A stretch of 64,000 nt of DNA from Sphingobacterium pedocola (GTDB taxonomy: Bacteria > Bacteroidota > Bacteroidia > Sphingobacteriales > Sphingobacteriaceae): assembly GCF_015209965.1 (NCBI RefSeq), contig NZ_MU158690.1:1070605-1134604 (forward strand), read 5' to 3'. A program made the position numbers and the translations under genes. Below the pieces are notes generated by a model. The model searched no databases and was not told the DNA's origin. It saw only the letters and a list, made by a program, of their open reading frames with translations. This document shows, piece by piece, positions 9,017-17,540 of the stretch. Within the stretch, counting starts at the first letter, position 1. Each line of letters starts with the position of its first letter.

Positions 9017-9121
9017 AATGAAGGTTTATTTTAGACAATTCGTCGCTTGGGCCGCGACATGGCCTAAACTTTTTCTTGGTAAAAAGTTTAACAAAAATCA
9101 AGGCTGATACCGTATTTGTCG

Positions 9122-9276
9122 TTTCGGCGACACGATGATGCAGCGCACAGCTCTTAGGCCTCCGGCGCTCTGCCCGCAGGCAAAGGCTGAGATCTGCTTG
9201 GACAGCACAAATATGAACCTTTCTGCAACACATCATCCGCGGCCTACTCGTCCAAATGCGCTAAGGCCGCTTTTTT
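9122..9276 (+). ncRNA. Candidate structured RNA ending in an intrinsic terminator
   Basis: The segment is much more GC-rich than its surroundings. It can fold into a rod: GATGATG plus CAG near the 5' end pairs with CTG plus CATCATC near 9223-9237. Inside, TCTTAG-CCT pairs with AGG-CTGAGA, and a TGCC-CGCA-GGCA hairpin caps it. A separate stem GCGGCCT/AGGCCGC (9239-9270) is followed by six T, a convincing terminator on the plus strand. No reading frame here looks coding. The 81-codon minus-strand ORF across it has unlikely composition. It sits downstream of the 5-formyl-THF cyclo-ligase gene; in E. coli the 6S RNA gene neighbours the homologue, but on the other side, so I do not call it 6S RNA. 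Confidence 0.4.
9239..9276 (+). terminator. Rho-independent terminator in the intergenic region
   Basis: A GC-rich 7-bp stem GCGGCCT/AGGCCGC with an 18-base loop is followed directly by TTTTTT. It is 280 bases past the nearest plus-strand gene, so it may end a separate small transcript or a long cyclo-ligase message. Confidence 0.6.
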
Positions 9277-9330
9277 AATTCTGCTGAAGTAATAAGAGAC
9301 ATTTAATAATAACGCACTATCTGTACAATC

Positions 9331-9344
9331 GCGACAAATGTCGC
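9331..9344. repeat. Short palindrome GCGACA-AA-TGTCGC
   Basis: A 6-bp inverted repeat with a two-base centre inside the gene-free stretch. It could be a protein-binding dyad or part of the surrounding hairpin-rich element. Nothing nearby tells which. Confidence 0.3.
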
Positions 9345-9532
9345 CTTGTCCATTTGCCAATTGTAGGAGGAGGCACTATCTATCGTGGCGAATGGTCACA
9401 GCGACGATTTTTTGTTTCTTTTATTAAAAAAAGAAAGAGCCAGTCCGGCGGTGAGGACAAAGAAACATGAAAAATCTGCCACTGTCAAGCGACAAAAGAA
9501 AGATGCTTAAAATAAACCTTCGTTTTCTACCC

Positions 9533-10828
9533 TTATTTATATAAAATTCGGAATTTTATAGTTTGATCAATTTGCTTTAGCTGTTTCAATAAACCTTTAT
9601 CGTAGTCTGCTTCGATGTCTGTAACAGCATAACCAATATCACCACGTGTCATCAGAAATTGTGAGATGATATTGATGTTATTTTCTGCGTATATGTTGTT
9701 TAGCTGAGCCATGATACCGGGCACGTTTTTGTGGATATGTAACAACCGATGACCTTTAATTTTCTTGGGTAAGATTAGGTTTGGGAAATTACGGCTTTGA
9801 TCTGTATCGCCATTGTTAATAAATTCTGCCATACGTCTAGGGATGTATTCTGCATTTCGAATTTTATTCTTTTTATCGTCAAAAACTACTATACCTTTTT
9901 CATTACAGATATTTTTGTCGACATGACCTTTAATATCCCCTAAAAAACCAATGGTTTTCAGCTTATCCGCTCGAGATAGTTGGTCATCTGAGATCACCAC
10001 GTCGGGACCTAATAGGAGTAATCCGACATCTTTAACATATTTCTCTTCTAACGTATCCTTAACGCGAATGGATAGGCCATCACGTTTTAGAATATGGGAA
10101 GATATTTCAGGAACTTGACCCACGATAAGGCATAAAATCCTGTTTTTGGGATAGGATATAGCCCTGGGTAGATCATTAACGTACAAGAACTCATCGAAGC
10201 TTGGTGTGACATGATCTGCTTTGTCGGTCACACTTTGACGAGAGATGTTTTCCGTATAGGCGAAGAATTTCTCTATTAAACCTGATTCTTTGAGTTGAAA
10301 ATCAGAGTATCCATCTCCAATACCATATATGGTGCCTTCAATTTTTAATTCTTTCAGTAGCTTAACCTTTCCACCTTCATCGGATAAAGGGTTGGTTTCA
10401 TCATAACCAATGATATTACCCTCCTCGTCAAACTTGAATGTATTGGCGTAGATGTTTTCTTTTTTTATACCGTATGGAGAAACTACAGGCGTAATAAACT
10501 CCTTAAATCCTCCTGAGACAATCCACGCCGTATCCGCATTTTGTTTGAAAAATTCACGGTTTCTATCAAATGATTTAGAAACGCGTTTCTTTAGGTGAAT
10601 AATGAGTTTATTCAAATGTGTTCTATTTGCTTGCAAAAGCGAGACACGGCCTGCAAGACTTTCACGGAATGAAATCTTGCCTTCCATTGCCAAATTGGTG
10701 TAACGTTCAATCTCATTATATATTTTCTCTTGGTCGGGATGACCGTCAAGGGAAATGCGTGCTAATTCGTCCAATGCTTCTACCTGCGTAAAAGTACTGT
10801 CAAAATCTATAATGTAGTAGTTTTTCAT
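9533..10828 (-). CDS. serB: Phosphoserine phosphatase fused to a C-terminal SerA-like (PGDH) regulatory part
   Basis: A protein of 431 residues. Residues about 1-220 are a HAD phosphatase of the SerB type: IDFDST (Asp8, Asp10), IVSGGFKEF and the metal motif IGDGYSDFQL. Residues about 225-355 resemble a shrunken 3-phosphoglycerate dehydrogenase substrate domain (IGFLGDI, GIVVFDD, ARRMAEFINNGDT-like RRMAEFINNGDTDQSRNFPNLILP). The last 75 residues are an ACT domain very like that of E. coli SerA (HRLLHIHKNVPGIMAQLN, DIEADYD). The Rossmann NAD site of PGDH is missing. The protein should dephosphorylate phosphoserine and may sense serine through the ACT domain. It lies 80 bases downstream of the SDR gene. 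Confidence 0.85.
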   Translation of the reverse strand: MKNYYIIDFDSTFTQVEALDELARISLDGHPDQEKIYNEIERYTNLAMEGKISFRESLAGRVSLLQANRTHLNKLIIHLKKRVSKSFDRNREFFKQNADTAWIVSGGFKEFITPVVSPYGIKKENIYANTFKFDEEGNIIGYDETNPLSDEGGKVKLLKELKIEGTIYGIGDGYSDFQLKESGLIEKFFAYTENISRQSVTDKADHVTPSFDEFLYVNDLPRAISYPKNRILCLIVGQVPEISSHILKRDGLSIRVKDTLEEKYVKDVGLLLLGPDVVISDDQLSRADKLKTIGFLGDIKGHVDKNICNEKGIVVFDDKKNKIRNAEYIPRRMAEFINNGDTDQSRNFPNLILPKKIKGHRLLHIHKNVPGIMAQLNNIYAENNINIISQFLMTRGDIGYAVTDIEADYDKGLLKQLKQIDQTIKFRILYK

Positions 10829-10908
10829 TAATATAATTATTTTTAATCTTACCGTGTAAAGCAGGACACGAAGATTCGATCACTAGCTTGTGCAAGATTC
10901 ACGATTGC

Positions 10909-11883
10909 TTAGGTTGTTTTATAGTATGTTTCAGTGATTTCCTGAAGAGTTTGATCTAACGGTTTAAATGTATAACCAATAGAATTCCTTATTTTTTCAT
11001 TTGAGTACGCCAGTTTTGCCGCTGATGCGCGAGTAGATTCCTGTGTCAATGCGGGCCTGGTATTTTTTACGATAGCGATTAATTTTGCGACCCGCCATGC
11101 GATGTCGAGCATGAAAGGTTTAGCTTCAATTGAAGGTTCTTTCTTTCCCAATAGCTTCGCTATACGTTGTAAAAGATGGCGATTTGAAATATTCTCACTA
11201 TTTAAGATAAATCGTTCACCTGTGATTTGGGGCGTATTCATCAATTGTATCATGATGTTAGCCACGTCTTGTACATCTACTATACCTACTGAACCAGGGG
11301 GGTAAATTTTGATCCCGTTGTTGACTAAGTTGAAGATGATATTGGAACTAACTTTTCCTGATCCTATTCCCATTATTACAGATGGGTTAACGATTATGGC
11401 GTCCAGCCCTTCGGTAATGCCCCTCCATACTTCCAATTCGCTCTCATATTTGGAGATGGCGTAATTCGAAATATGCGGATCCCTTTCCCACTTATCAGTT
11501 TCATTTACGGGTAGACCTGTTTTATTAGTTCCTAATGCTGCGATCGAACTTACATGGATGAGGCGAGTATTATGTTTTATACATAGATTAACGATGTGGC
11601 GCGTACCTTCAATATTAGCATGGAGCATTTCTGCCGCGTCGTTTTTCTGATATGAAATCTTTGCGGCACAATGATATACCTGTTTAATATCCGTGAATAT
11701 ATCTTCTAACGCAAAATAATCGGTCAAATCTGCGTCAATCCATTGTATTAATGAAGAAGCTCGAAAATCTTCCGGAATGATTGAATTCGCTCTTTTTATT
11801 GCTATGATAGCTCTTCCCTCATTAATTAATTGCTTAATTAATGTAGATCCTAAAAAACCCGTACCCCCAGTTACTAATATCAC
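10909..11883 (-). CDS. NAD(P)-dependent epimerase/dehydratase family protein (extended SDR)
   Basis: A protein of 324 residues. The N-terminal nucleotide motif VTGGTGFLG (TGxxGxxG) is at residues 4-12, and a catalytic YxxxK is visible as YAISKYESE near residue 142. The middle VDVQDVANIMIQLM and the C-terminal helix fit the dihydroflavonol-reductase-like extended SDR group. The substrate cannot be told. It is transcribed towards serB and divergently from the arginase-fold gene at 11995. Confidence 0.85.
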   Translation of the reverse strand: MILVTGGTGFLGSTLIKQLINEGRAIIAIKRANSIIPEDFRASSLIQWIDADLTDYFALEDIFTDIKQVYHCAAKISYQKNDAAEMLHANIEGTRHIVNLCIKHNTRLIHVSSIAALGTNKTGLPVNETDKWERDPHISNYAISKYESELEVWRGITEGLDAIIVNPSVIMGIGSGKVSSNIIFNLVNNGIKIYPPGSVGIVDVQDVANIMIQLMNTPQITGERFILNSENISNRHLLQRIAKLLGKKEPSIEAKPFMLDIAWRVAKLIAIVKNTRPALTQESTRASAAKLAYSNEKIRNSIGYTFKPLDQTLQEITETYYKTT

Positions 11884-11994
11884 TTGCTAACTTAATGTTG
11901 AAAACTTATTCTTTTCAAAAGTAAGGTAATAAATGCATATTTGCGAAATACTTACTTATAAAAGTTCAGTCGGGCTGAACAAAATCGTATTAAC

Positions 11995-13185
11995 ATGATA
12001 TCATTAGCAGATTTCTTTTCCCCTATTTCCCTTTCCGATTTTTTATCTGATAAGGAGTACTATAACTCGCAATTTGGGAACACTATTCAGAAATATGAAT
12101 CTTCTTTTCCTAATCTCGAATCCAGGGAGGAGCGTCCGCAATTGGCTATTTTAGGGGTAGAAGAAGATCGATCTGCTATTGGTAACAAAGGAACAGCCAA
12201 AGCTCCAAATGCAGTTCGCAAGCATCTTTATAGCCTGTATCAAGGTGATTACGACGTGAAGATTGCTGATCTCGGGAACATCAAAGCAGGATCGACCATT
12301 AATGATACGTATGCTGCTTTAAAGGTAGTCGTTGAAGAGTTGATAAAATTGGATATTTTACCAATAATTATTGGAGGAGGGCAGGATCTGACTTATGCAC
12401 AATACAGGGGGTACGAAGAGCTGGAACAGCGTGTTGAGGTTGCTGTGGTTGATGCTAAATTTGATTTGGATCAGGAGCACGCAGAACGGACGCCATTAAA
12501 TTCGCAGACGTATTTAAACCATATTATTCTACATCAACCGGATTATTTATTCAATCTGAACAATGTAGCCTATCAAACGTATCTAGTCAGTAAGGAGTCG
12601 ATTAATATGTATGATAAGTTGTATTTTAATGCGCAACGTGTCGGTATGATCTCCGGTAAATTGGATCAAGCTGAGCCTATCATTCGCGCAGCCGATTTGG
12701 TGAGTTTTGATATTGGTGCCATTCGTGCTTCAGAAGCACCTGGAAATGCAAATGCAGGGCCAAATGGATTATTTGGTGATGAAGCATGTCAGCTAGCCAG
12801 ATATGCCGGTATGTCGGATAAATGCAGTTCGGTTGGTTTCTATGAATTCAATCCAACTTTTGACCCAATGGAGCAAACGGCTATGTTGGTGTCTCAGATG
12901 ATCTGGTGCTTTATAGACGGTTATTACAATAGAAAGAATGATGCACCATTGATTCCAAAATCGGCCTACATTATTTACCGTACGACATTGGAAAACGAGG
13001 AGCATGAGTTGGTTTTTGTAAAAAGCAAAAAGTCGGATCGGTGGTGGATGCAGGTACCCTATTTTGGGTCGAAATCGGTGAACGAACGTTTTTACCTCGT
13101 TCCGTGCCGGTATGAGGATTATCAGATTGCAGTGTCAGGGGAGATGCCTGATTTGTGGTGGAGAACACACCAAAAGTTACAGTAA
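11995..13185 (+). CDS. Arginase/ureohydrolase-fold protein with degenerate metal site (formimidoylglutamase-like)
   Basis: A protein of 396 residues with the ureohydrolase fold (ILGVEEDRSAIGNKGTAKAP, LPIIIGGGQD). The metal ligands are altered. The GGDH motif reads GGGQD (127-131), so its Asp and His are replaced. DAHxD reads DAKFD (153-157), losing the His. SxDxDxxDP reads SFDIGAIRA (237-245), keeping one Asp. Catalysis with the usual two-manganese centre therefore looks unlikely. About 90 residues past the core (IPKSAYIIYRTTLE to WWRTHQKLQ) form an extra C-terminal piece. I believe Bacteroidota carry this variant widely and that it is usually labelled formimidoylglutamase by homology. It stops 13 bases before the rmuC start. 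Confidence 0.75.
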   Translation: MISLADFFSPISLSDFLSDKEYYNSQFGNTIQKYESSFPNLESREERPQLAILGVEEDRSAIGNKGTAKAPNAVRKHLYSLYQGDYDVKIADLGNIKAGSTINDTYAALKVVVEELIKLDILPIIIGGGQDLTYAQYRGYEELEQRVEVAVVDAKFDLDQEHAERTPLNSQTYLNHIILHQPDYLFNLNNVAYQTYLVSKESINMYDKLYFNAQRVGMISGKLDQAEPIIRAADLVSFDIGAIRASEAPGNANAGPNGLFGDEACQLARYAGMSDKCSSVGFYEFNPTFDPMEQTAMLVSQMIWCFIDGYYNRKNDAPLIPKSAYIIYRTTLENEEHELVFVKSKKSDRWWMQVPYFGSKSVNERFYLVPCRYEDYQIAVSGEMPDLWWRTHQKLQ

Positions 13186-13198
13186 CTTCGACGTAACT

Positions 13199-14521
13199 AT
13201 GGATATTTTATATTTTACGATCATACTCGCATTGGGAACTATTTGCGCTTATCTACTTTGGCGAAGCGGAAAGCATGTTTCACGGGAAAGATACGTAACA
13301 TTAACTGAAGAGAAGCAGGCCGTTGAAATTGTATTGGCCAAAATACAAGAAAGGGAAGAATTGCTTTCTCGAGAAAATGTAGCGAGGCTACAGGCATTGG
13401 AGAAAGAGCGGCAAGAACGACAGGCGTTGGAGCGCACACTAGAAGGTACTAACGCTTACTTGCAAGCGCAACAAGAGAAGTTTCAGGAGCAAAAGGAAGA
13501 AATAACGACCATTAAACAACAATTTAATGTGGAATTTCAAGTCCTAGCCAATAAAATTTTAGAGGAAAAAACCTTGAAGTTTACAGAAGTCAACCAGCGT
13601 CACTTAGCGTTGTTGTTGGATCCATTAAAGGAAAAGATTAAAAGCTTTGAGGAGCGGGTAGAGAAAACATATAATCACGAGGCTGCAGAACGAAATGTTT
13701 TGAAAGGTGTGGTGGAACAATTAATGCTACAGAGCAATGAGATAAAAAATGAGGCTAACAATTTAACAAGAGCCTTACGTGGTGACAATAAAAAGCAAGG
13801 GAATTGGGGCGAGGTTATTTTAGAACGTGTACTCGAAAGATCCGGATTAACGAAAGATCAGGAATATAGATTGCAGGCTTCTTTTGCCGATGAACAGGGG
13901 AGAAGGCTGCAACCCGACGCTATTATCGATCTACCAGATAGCAAGCATTTGGTAGTGGATGCTAAAATTTCTTTAATTGCTTACGAACGATGGGTAAATG
14001 CAGAAACCGATGAGGAGAAGTTGCATTATTTGAAACAGCATATTTATTCGATTGAAAATCATGTTAAGGATCTTTCTGTAAAGAATTATCAGGAGATTTA
14101 CGGAATTCATTCGCCGGATTTTGTGTTGCTTTTTATGCCGATCGAATCGGCACTGAGTACGGCGGTAACGAGTAAGCCTGAATTATTTTCTGACGCTTGG
14201 GATAGGAGGGTGGTAATTGTTAGTCCTTCTACCTTATTGGCGACCCTTCGTACAATTGCAAGTATGTGGAAGCAAGAAAGACAGACCCGGAACGTGCTGG
14301 AGATTGCGCGCGAAGCAGGTGCCTTGTACGACAAGTTTGTAGGTTTCCTGACCGATATGCAGCAGCTTGAAGCGTATTTACACAAGGCCACTGAAAAGCA
14401 TGCTGATGCCATGAAGAAGCTCTCCTCGGGTTCAGGTAACGTAATCCGGAAGGTAGAAAACCTGAAAACGTTGGGTGCTAAGACAACGAAAAAAATAGAT
14501 GATAGTTTTTTAGGTGAATAG
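13199..14521 (+). CDS. rmuC: DNA recombination protein RmuC
   Basis: A protein of 440 residues. It has an N-terminal membrane helix (DILYFTIILALGTICAYLLW), a long coiled coil (about residues 35-200) and the RmuC nuclease-like core (KKQGNWGEVILERVLERSGL, VDAKISLIAYERWV, FVLLFMPIESA). It is thought to limit recombination at inverted repeats. The ORF is open upstream to 13112 inside the previous gene, but the membrane helix begins at the ATG 13199, which I take as the start. A perfect hairpin starts at the stop codon. Confidence 0.93.
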   Translation: MDILYFTIILALGTICAYLLWRSGKHVSRERYVTLTEEKQAVEIVLAKIQEREELLSRENVARLQALEKERQERQALERTLEGTNAYLQAQQEKFQEQKEEITTIKQQFNVEFQVLANKILEEKTLKFTEVNQRHLALLLDPLKEKIKSFEERVEKTYNHEAAERNVLKGVVEQLMLQSNEIKNEANNLTRALRGDNKKQGNWGEVILERVLERSGLTKDQEYRLQASFADEQGRRLQPDAIIDLPDSKHLVVDAKISLIAYERWVNAETDEEKLHYLKQHIYSIENHVKDLSVKNYQEIYGIHSPDFVLLFMPIESALSTAVTSKPELFSDAWDRRVVIVSPSTLLATLRTIASMWKQERQTRNVLEIAREAGALYDKFVGFLTDMQQLEAYLHKATEKHADAMKKLSSGSGNVIRKVENLKTLGAKTTKKIDDSFLGE

Positions 14522-14550
14522 TACATAGAGACTCCAGTCTCTATGTACTA
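14519..14550. terminator. Perfect 15-bp hairpin between convergent rmuC and ggt
   Basis: TAGTACATAGAGACT and AGTCTCTATGTACTA pair perfectly around two bases, and the rmuC stop codon lies in the stem. It sits between convergent genes and could end transcription both ways. There is no clear T-run, so factor-independent termination may be weak. Confidence 0.5.
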
Positions 14551-14558
14551 TTGGAAAA

Positions 14559-16247
14559 TCAATAGCCCACCGCGGTATCGTCTCCTCGGTGATCTGCGCC
14601 TACTTGAAGTTTGCCATTTGGCAGCTTTATAATATTTTCCACTCGTCCGATAGGGCCTCGCTTGTTGATGTTATAGCCGTCTTTTTCCAGACTTTTACGT
14701 ACTTCGCTCGAAATAGCACTTTCTTCTACGTCAATATGATCCGGCATCCATTGATGGTGAAATCGGGAGGCACTTACCGACTCCTGGGCAGTCATTCCGA
14801 ATTCTAAGACATTTAAAATAGTCTGAAATACGGATGTGATAATCGTTGATCCTCCCGGTGTTCCTACAACCATGAGCAATTCTCCATCACGTTCTACGAT
14901 GGTGGGAGACATTGCGCTCAACATGCGTTTTCCGGGTTCTATGGAGTTCGCTTTCCCGCCCAATAAGCCATACATATTTGGCACTCCGGGCTTAACAGAA
15001 AAGTCATCCATCTCATTGTTAAGCAAAAAACCAGCACCATCTACAAATACAGCTGAACCGTACGAACCATTGATTGTTGTGGTAAGTGAAACTGCATTAC
15101 CCTCTTTGTCTACTATGCTGTAATGGGTGGTTTCTTCCGATTCATAGCCCGGGAATTTTGAAGCTTTTATGGTGTTGCTCGGAGTCGCTTTGTGTAAGTT
15201 GACGTCCGACATCCGCTTTTGATTGCGGTCCTTGTCGATAAGATATTCAATTGGAACATTATAGAAATCGGGGTCGCCGAGGTGGGTTGCCCTGTCAGCA
15301 TAGATGCGTCTTTCGGCTTCTACTAGCACACGTACAGCGCTATCTGATTGAAAACCCCATTTGGATAAAGGATATTTTTCAACTGATTGTAGTAAGGCCA
15401 TCAAAGCTATGCCGCCGCTGGAGGGTGGAGGCATGGATATTATTTTATTGTTTTTATAATAGCCTACAATTGGTTCGCGCCATAAGGCTTTGTAATTCTC
15501 CAGATCCTGATGTGAAATGATTCCGTTTCCACGTTGCATCTCCGCAACGATCAAGTTTGCCGTTTCACCCTTATAAAATCCATCGCGTCCTCGTTCAGCA
15601 ATTCTTTCAAGTGTTTTAGCAAGTTCAAGTTGCACAAATAGATCTCGTTCTTGCCAATTGCTTTCTTTAACAATAGCAGCTCCATTTGGATTGAATTGCA
15701 TAAACCTTTTCTTATGGGTATTGAACTCGTGTGCTTGTCTGGCTGTGATACGAAATCCTTCTTTGGCGAGGTCGATAGCGGGGCGCACAAGATCTTTCCA
15801 AGGGAGCGTTCCATATTTTTTATGGGCTTCGTCCATGCCGGCGACGGCTCCGGGGACTCCAGCTGCAAGGTGGCCATCAAGGCTCAAAGAGGTAATAGGA
15901 TTCATGTTCTCGTCGAGGTACATATCACGCGAAGCTTTCGCCGGAGCCTTTTCCCGGAAATCCAGAGAGGCTAATCCGCCTTCCTTGTCGCGATATACTA
16001 AAAATCCGCCACCACCAAGGTTTCCTGCGTTAGGATACACTACTGCCAAAGCAAATTTTACGGCAATCGCTGCATCAATCGCATTTCCCCCTTTTTTCAA
16101 GATATCAACACCGACTTGCGATGCCAAGGGATGTGCCGTCACGACAGCACCGTTCTTATATTCAGCGCTTTCTGACGTGCTGCTTTGTTGGGTTACACAA
16201 CTGGTACTTAAAAAGGCAATAAAAAGGATATACCAAAAATTTTTCAT
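14559..16247 (-). CDS. ggt: Gamma-glutamyltransferase (Ntn hydrolase), lipoprotein
   Basis: A protein of 562 residues, normal for GGT, which cleaves gamma-glutamyl bonds such as that of glutathione in the periplasm. A lipoprotein signal peptide ends at the LSTSC lipobox (Cys17). The self-processing site with the nucleophilic Thr is ETTHYSIVDKEGNAVSLTTTINGSYGS. The Gly-Gly substrate motif is in GTPGGSTIITS. It is monocistronic and convergent with rmuC. Confidence 0.93.
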   Translation of the reverse strand: MKNFWYILFIAFLSTSCVTQQSSTSESAEYKNGAVVTAHPLASQVGVDILKKGGNAIDAAIAVKFALAVVYPNAGNLGGGGFLVYRDKEGGLASLDFREKAPAKASRDMYLDENMNPITSLSLDGHLAAGVPGAVAGMDEAHKKYGTLPWKDLVRPAIDLAKEGFRITARQAHEFNTHKKRFMQFNPNGAAIVKESNWQERDLFVQLELAKTLERIAERGRDGFYKGETANLIVAEMQRGNGIISHQDLENYKALWREPIVGYYKNNKIISMPPPSSGGIALMALLQSVEKYPLSKWGFQSDSAVRVLVEAERRIYADRATHLGDPDFYNVPIEYLIDKDRNQKRMSDVNLHKATPSNTIKASKFPGYESEETTHYSIVDKEGNAVSLTTTINGSYGSAVFVDGAGFLLNNEMDDFSVKPGVPNMYGLLGGKANSIEPGKRMLSAMSPTIVERDGELLMVVGTPGGSTIITSVFQTILNVLEFGMTAQESVSASRFHHQWMPDHIDVEESAISSEVRKSLEKDGYNINKRGPIGRVENIIKLPNGKLQVGADHRGDDTAVGY

Positions 16248-16396
16248 AACTGTAATGTTCTATTTGTGTGCATATAAGCATGTGCGGGTAACCACGTTTT
16301 AAACTTAGAGAAATTTAGTTTTATTTTATAGTAGAAATATTAGAAAGTTGTATTTATCTTTAAAAGTTGCTCATCAATAACTAATTTTTTCACTTT

Positions 16397-17155
16397 ATGC
16401 GTTTGCTATTTTTAATTGTATTTCTAAGTTTATGTCTCTCATCATTTGCACAGTCATTAAAAGTTCTTACGTATAATATACACCATGGAAATCCGCCAGG
16501 TAAACCCGGGAAGATAGATTTGAGCGCGATAGCTAAGGTAATTAACGATGCAGATGCTGATCTCGTTGGAATTCAGGAAGTAGATGTTAACCTGTCGCGG
16601 TCGGAAATGGTCGATCAAGCTGGGAAATTGGCTGAGATGACAAAATCTAACTATTACTTTTCCAAGGGGATAGATTTAGAAAATGGTGAATATGGAACCT
16701 TGATATTGACAAAACACCGTATCATTAGCCAACGCAGATATGATTTACCGATGCCGGTAAAAAGCGAGAATCGTTCCTTAGCCATTGTCGATGTTGAGCT
16801 TCCCGATGGAAAGGTCGTTTCTTTTGCCAACACACATCTAGACCTGAAAGAAGAAAATAGGATAGCGCAAGTGAAATACATCAACGAACTTGGGGTTCGG
16901 TATACAAGGCCTCTTATTTTGGTAGGGGATATGAATGCAAGACCAGATCAAACACCTATGCAGTTATTGCAAACACACTTTGTTCGTAACACCAATACAA
17001 ATGAACCTACCTCGCCAAATGTTAATCCGAAGAATGAAATCGACTACATATTGGTCGGAAAACACAGCAAATTTAAATGGATTAAATACGAGGTGGTAAG
17101 CGAAAAACATGCTTCAGATCATCTTCCTTTGTTTGCAGAGATTGAAATAGAGTAA
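16397..17155 (+). CDS. Secreted endonuclease/exonuclease/phosphatase (EEP) family protein
   Basis: A protein of 252 residues with a signal peptide (LLFLIVFLSLCLSSFAQS). The EEP metal and catalytic motifs are present: LTYNIHHG, VGIQEVD (metal Glu), FANTHLD, LVGDMNARP and the final ASDHLPLFAEIE (catalytic His). Substrates in this family range from DNA to phosphoinositides and sphingomyelin, so specificity is open. It is convergent with the MazG-like gene, one base apart. Confidence 0.87.
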   Translation: MRLLFLIVFLSLCLSSFAQSLKVLTYNIHHGNPPGKPGKIDLSAIAKVINDADADLVGIQEVDVNLSRSEMVDQAGKLAEMTKSNYYFSKGIDLENGEYGTLILTKHRIISQRRYDLPMPVKSENRSLAIVDVELPDGKVVSFANTHLDLKEENRIAQVKYINELGVRYTRPLILVGDMNARPDQTPMQLLQTHFVRNTNTNEPTSPNVNPKNEIDYILVGKHSKFKWIKYEVVSEKHASDHLPLFAEIEIE

Positions 17156-17156
17156 T

Positions 17157-17483
17157 TTATTTTAGTTTCTCATTGTTTTTATGCCTGTCTGCATCGCGAA
17201 TAGACTTTTTCTGCAGATTTTTTTCTAAAGCATCTGTCAGGTCTATTCCTGTTTGATTTGCAAGACAGATTAACACAAACAAAACGTCTGCCATTTCATC
17301 CCCGAGATTAACCTCTTTATCGGATTTTTTAAAGGACTGTTCGCCATATTGTCTTGCCATAATGCGTGCGACTTCGCCTACCTCTTCCATCAACATCGCC
17401 GTATTCGTCAGCTCGTTAAAGTAGCGAACGCCTGTAGAGGTAATCCATTTATCGATAACTTCCTGTGCTTCTTTTATTGTCAT
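17157..17483 (-). CDS. MazG-like nucleotide pyrophosphohydrolase
   Basis: A protein of 108 residues with one MazG-type four-helix domain: EEVGEVARIMARQYGEQ supplies the Glu metal ligands, and GDEMADVLFVLICLANQTGIDL the second ExxD half. Such small all-alpha pyrophosphatases clean non-canonical NTPs. It lies 57 bases downstream of dtd on the same strand, so the two probably share a transcript. Confidence 0.87.
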   Translation of the reverse strand: MTIKEAQEVIDKWITSTGVRYFNELTNTAMLMEEVGEVARIMARQYGEQSFKKSDKEVNLGDEMADVLFVLICLANQTGIDLTDALEKNLQKKSIRDADRHKNNEKLK

Positions 17484-17540
17484 TTTTCTAGTATTGAGAT
17501 TAGATTGGGGAACAAAGAACCTTGTTCCTTCATCTTTGTT

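Larger units (their letters stand above)
9061..9441. repeat. Intergenic element bounded by imperfect inverted repeats
   Basis: This lies in the gene-free stretch 8957-9532. The left end (9061-9108) holds a perfect 10-bp hairpin TAAACTTTTT/AAAAAGTTTA followed by AACAAAAATCAAGGCTG. The right end (9399-9441), read on the minus strand, holds GGCTCTTTC, a T/A-rich hairpin and then ACAAAAAATCGTCGCTG. The two ends resemble each other in order and spacing, in inverted orientation, and enclose a GC-rich core. This could be a MITE-like or REP-type repeat. No second copy is in the window, so repetitiveness is not shown. Confidence 0.4.

Noticed and set aside
8991..9236. 81-codon minus-strand ORF in the intergenic stretch
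   Set aside because: Composition (Cys/Arg/His rich) and overlap with palindromes do not look like protein; a structured element explains it better.
9080..9276. 6S RNA assignment
   Set aside because: Only the neighbour gene recalls the E. coli 6S locus, and the order is reversed; the typical open central bubble could not be confirmed by eye.
15658..16302. 214-codon plus-strand ORF antisense to ggt
   Set aside because: Composition is that of an antisense frame of a GC-richer gene; ggt motifs on the other strand are intact.
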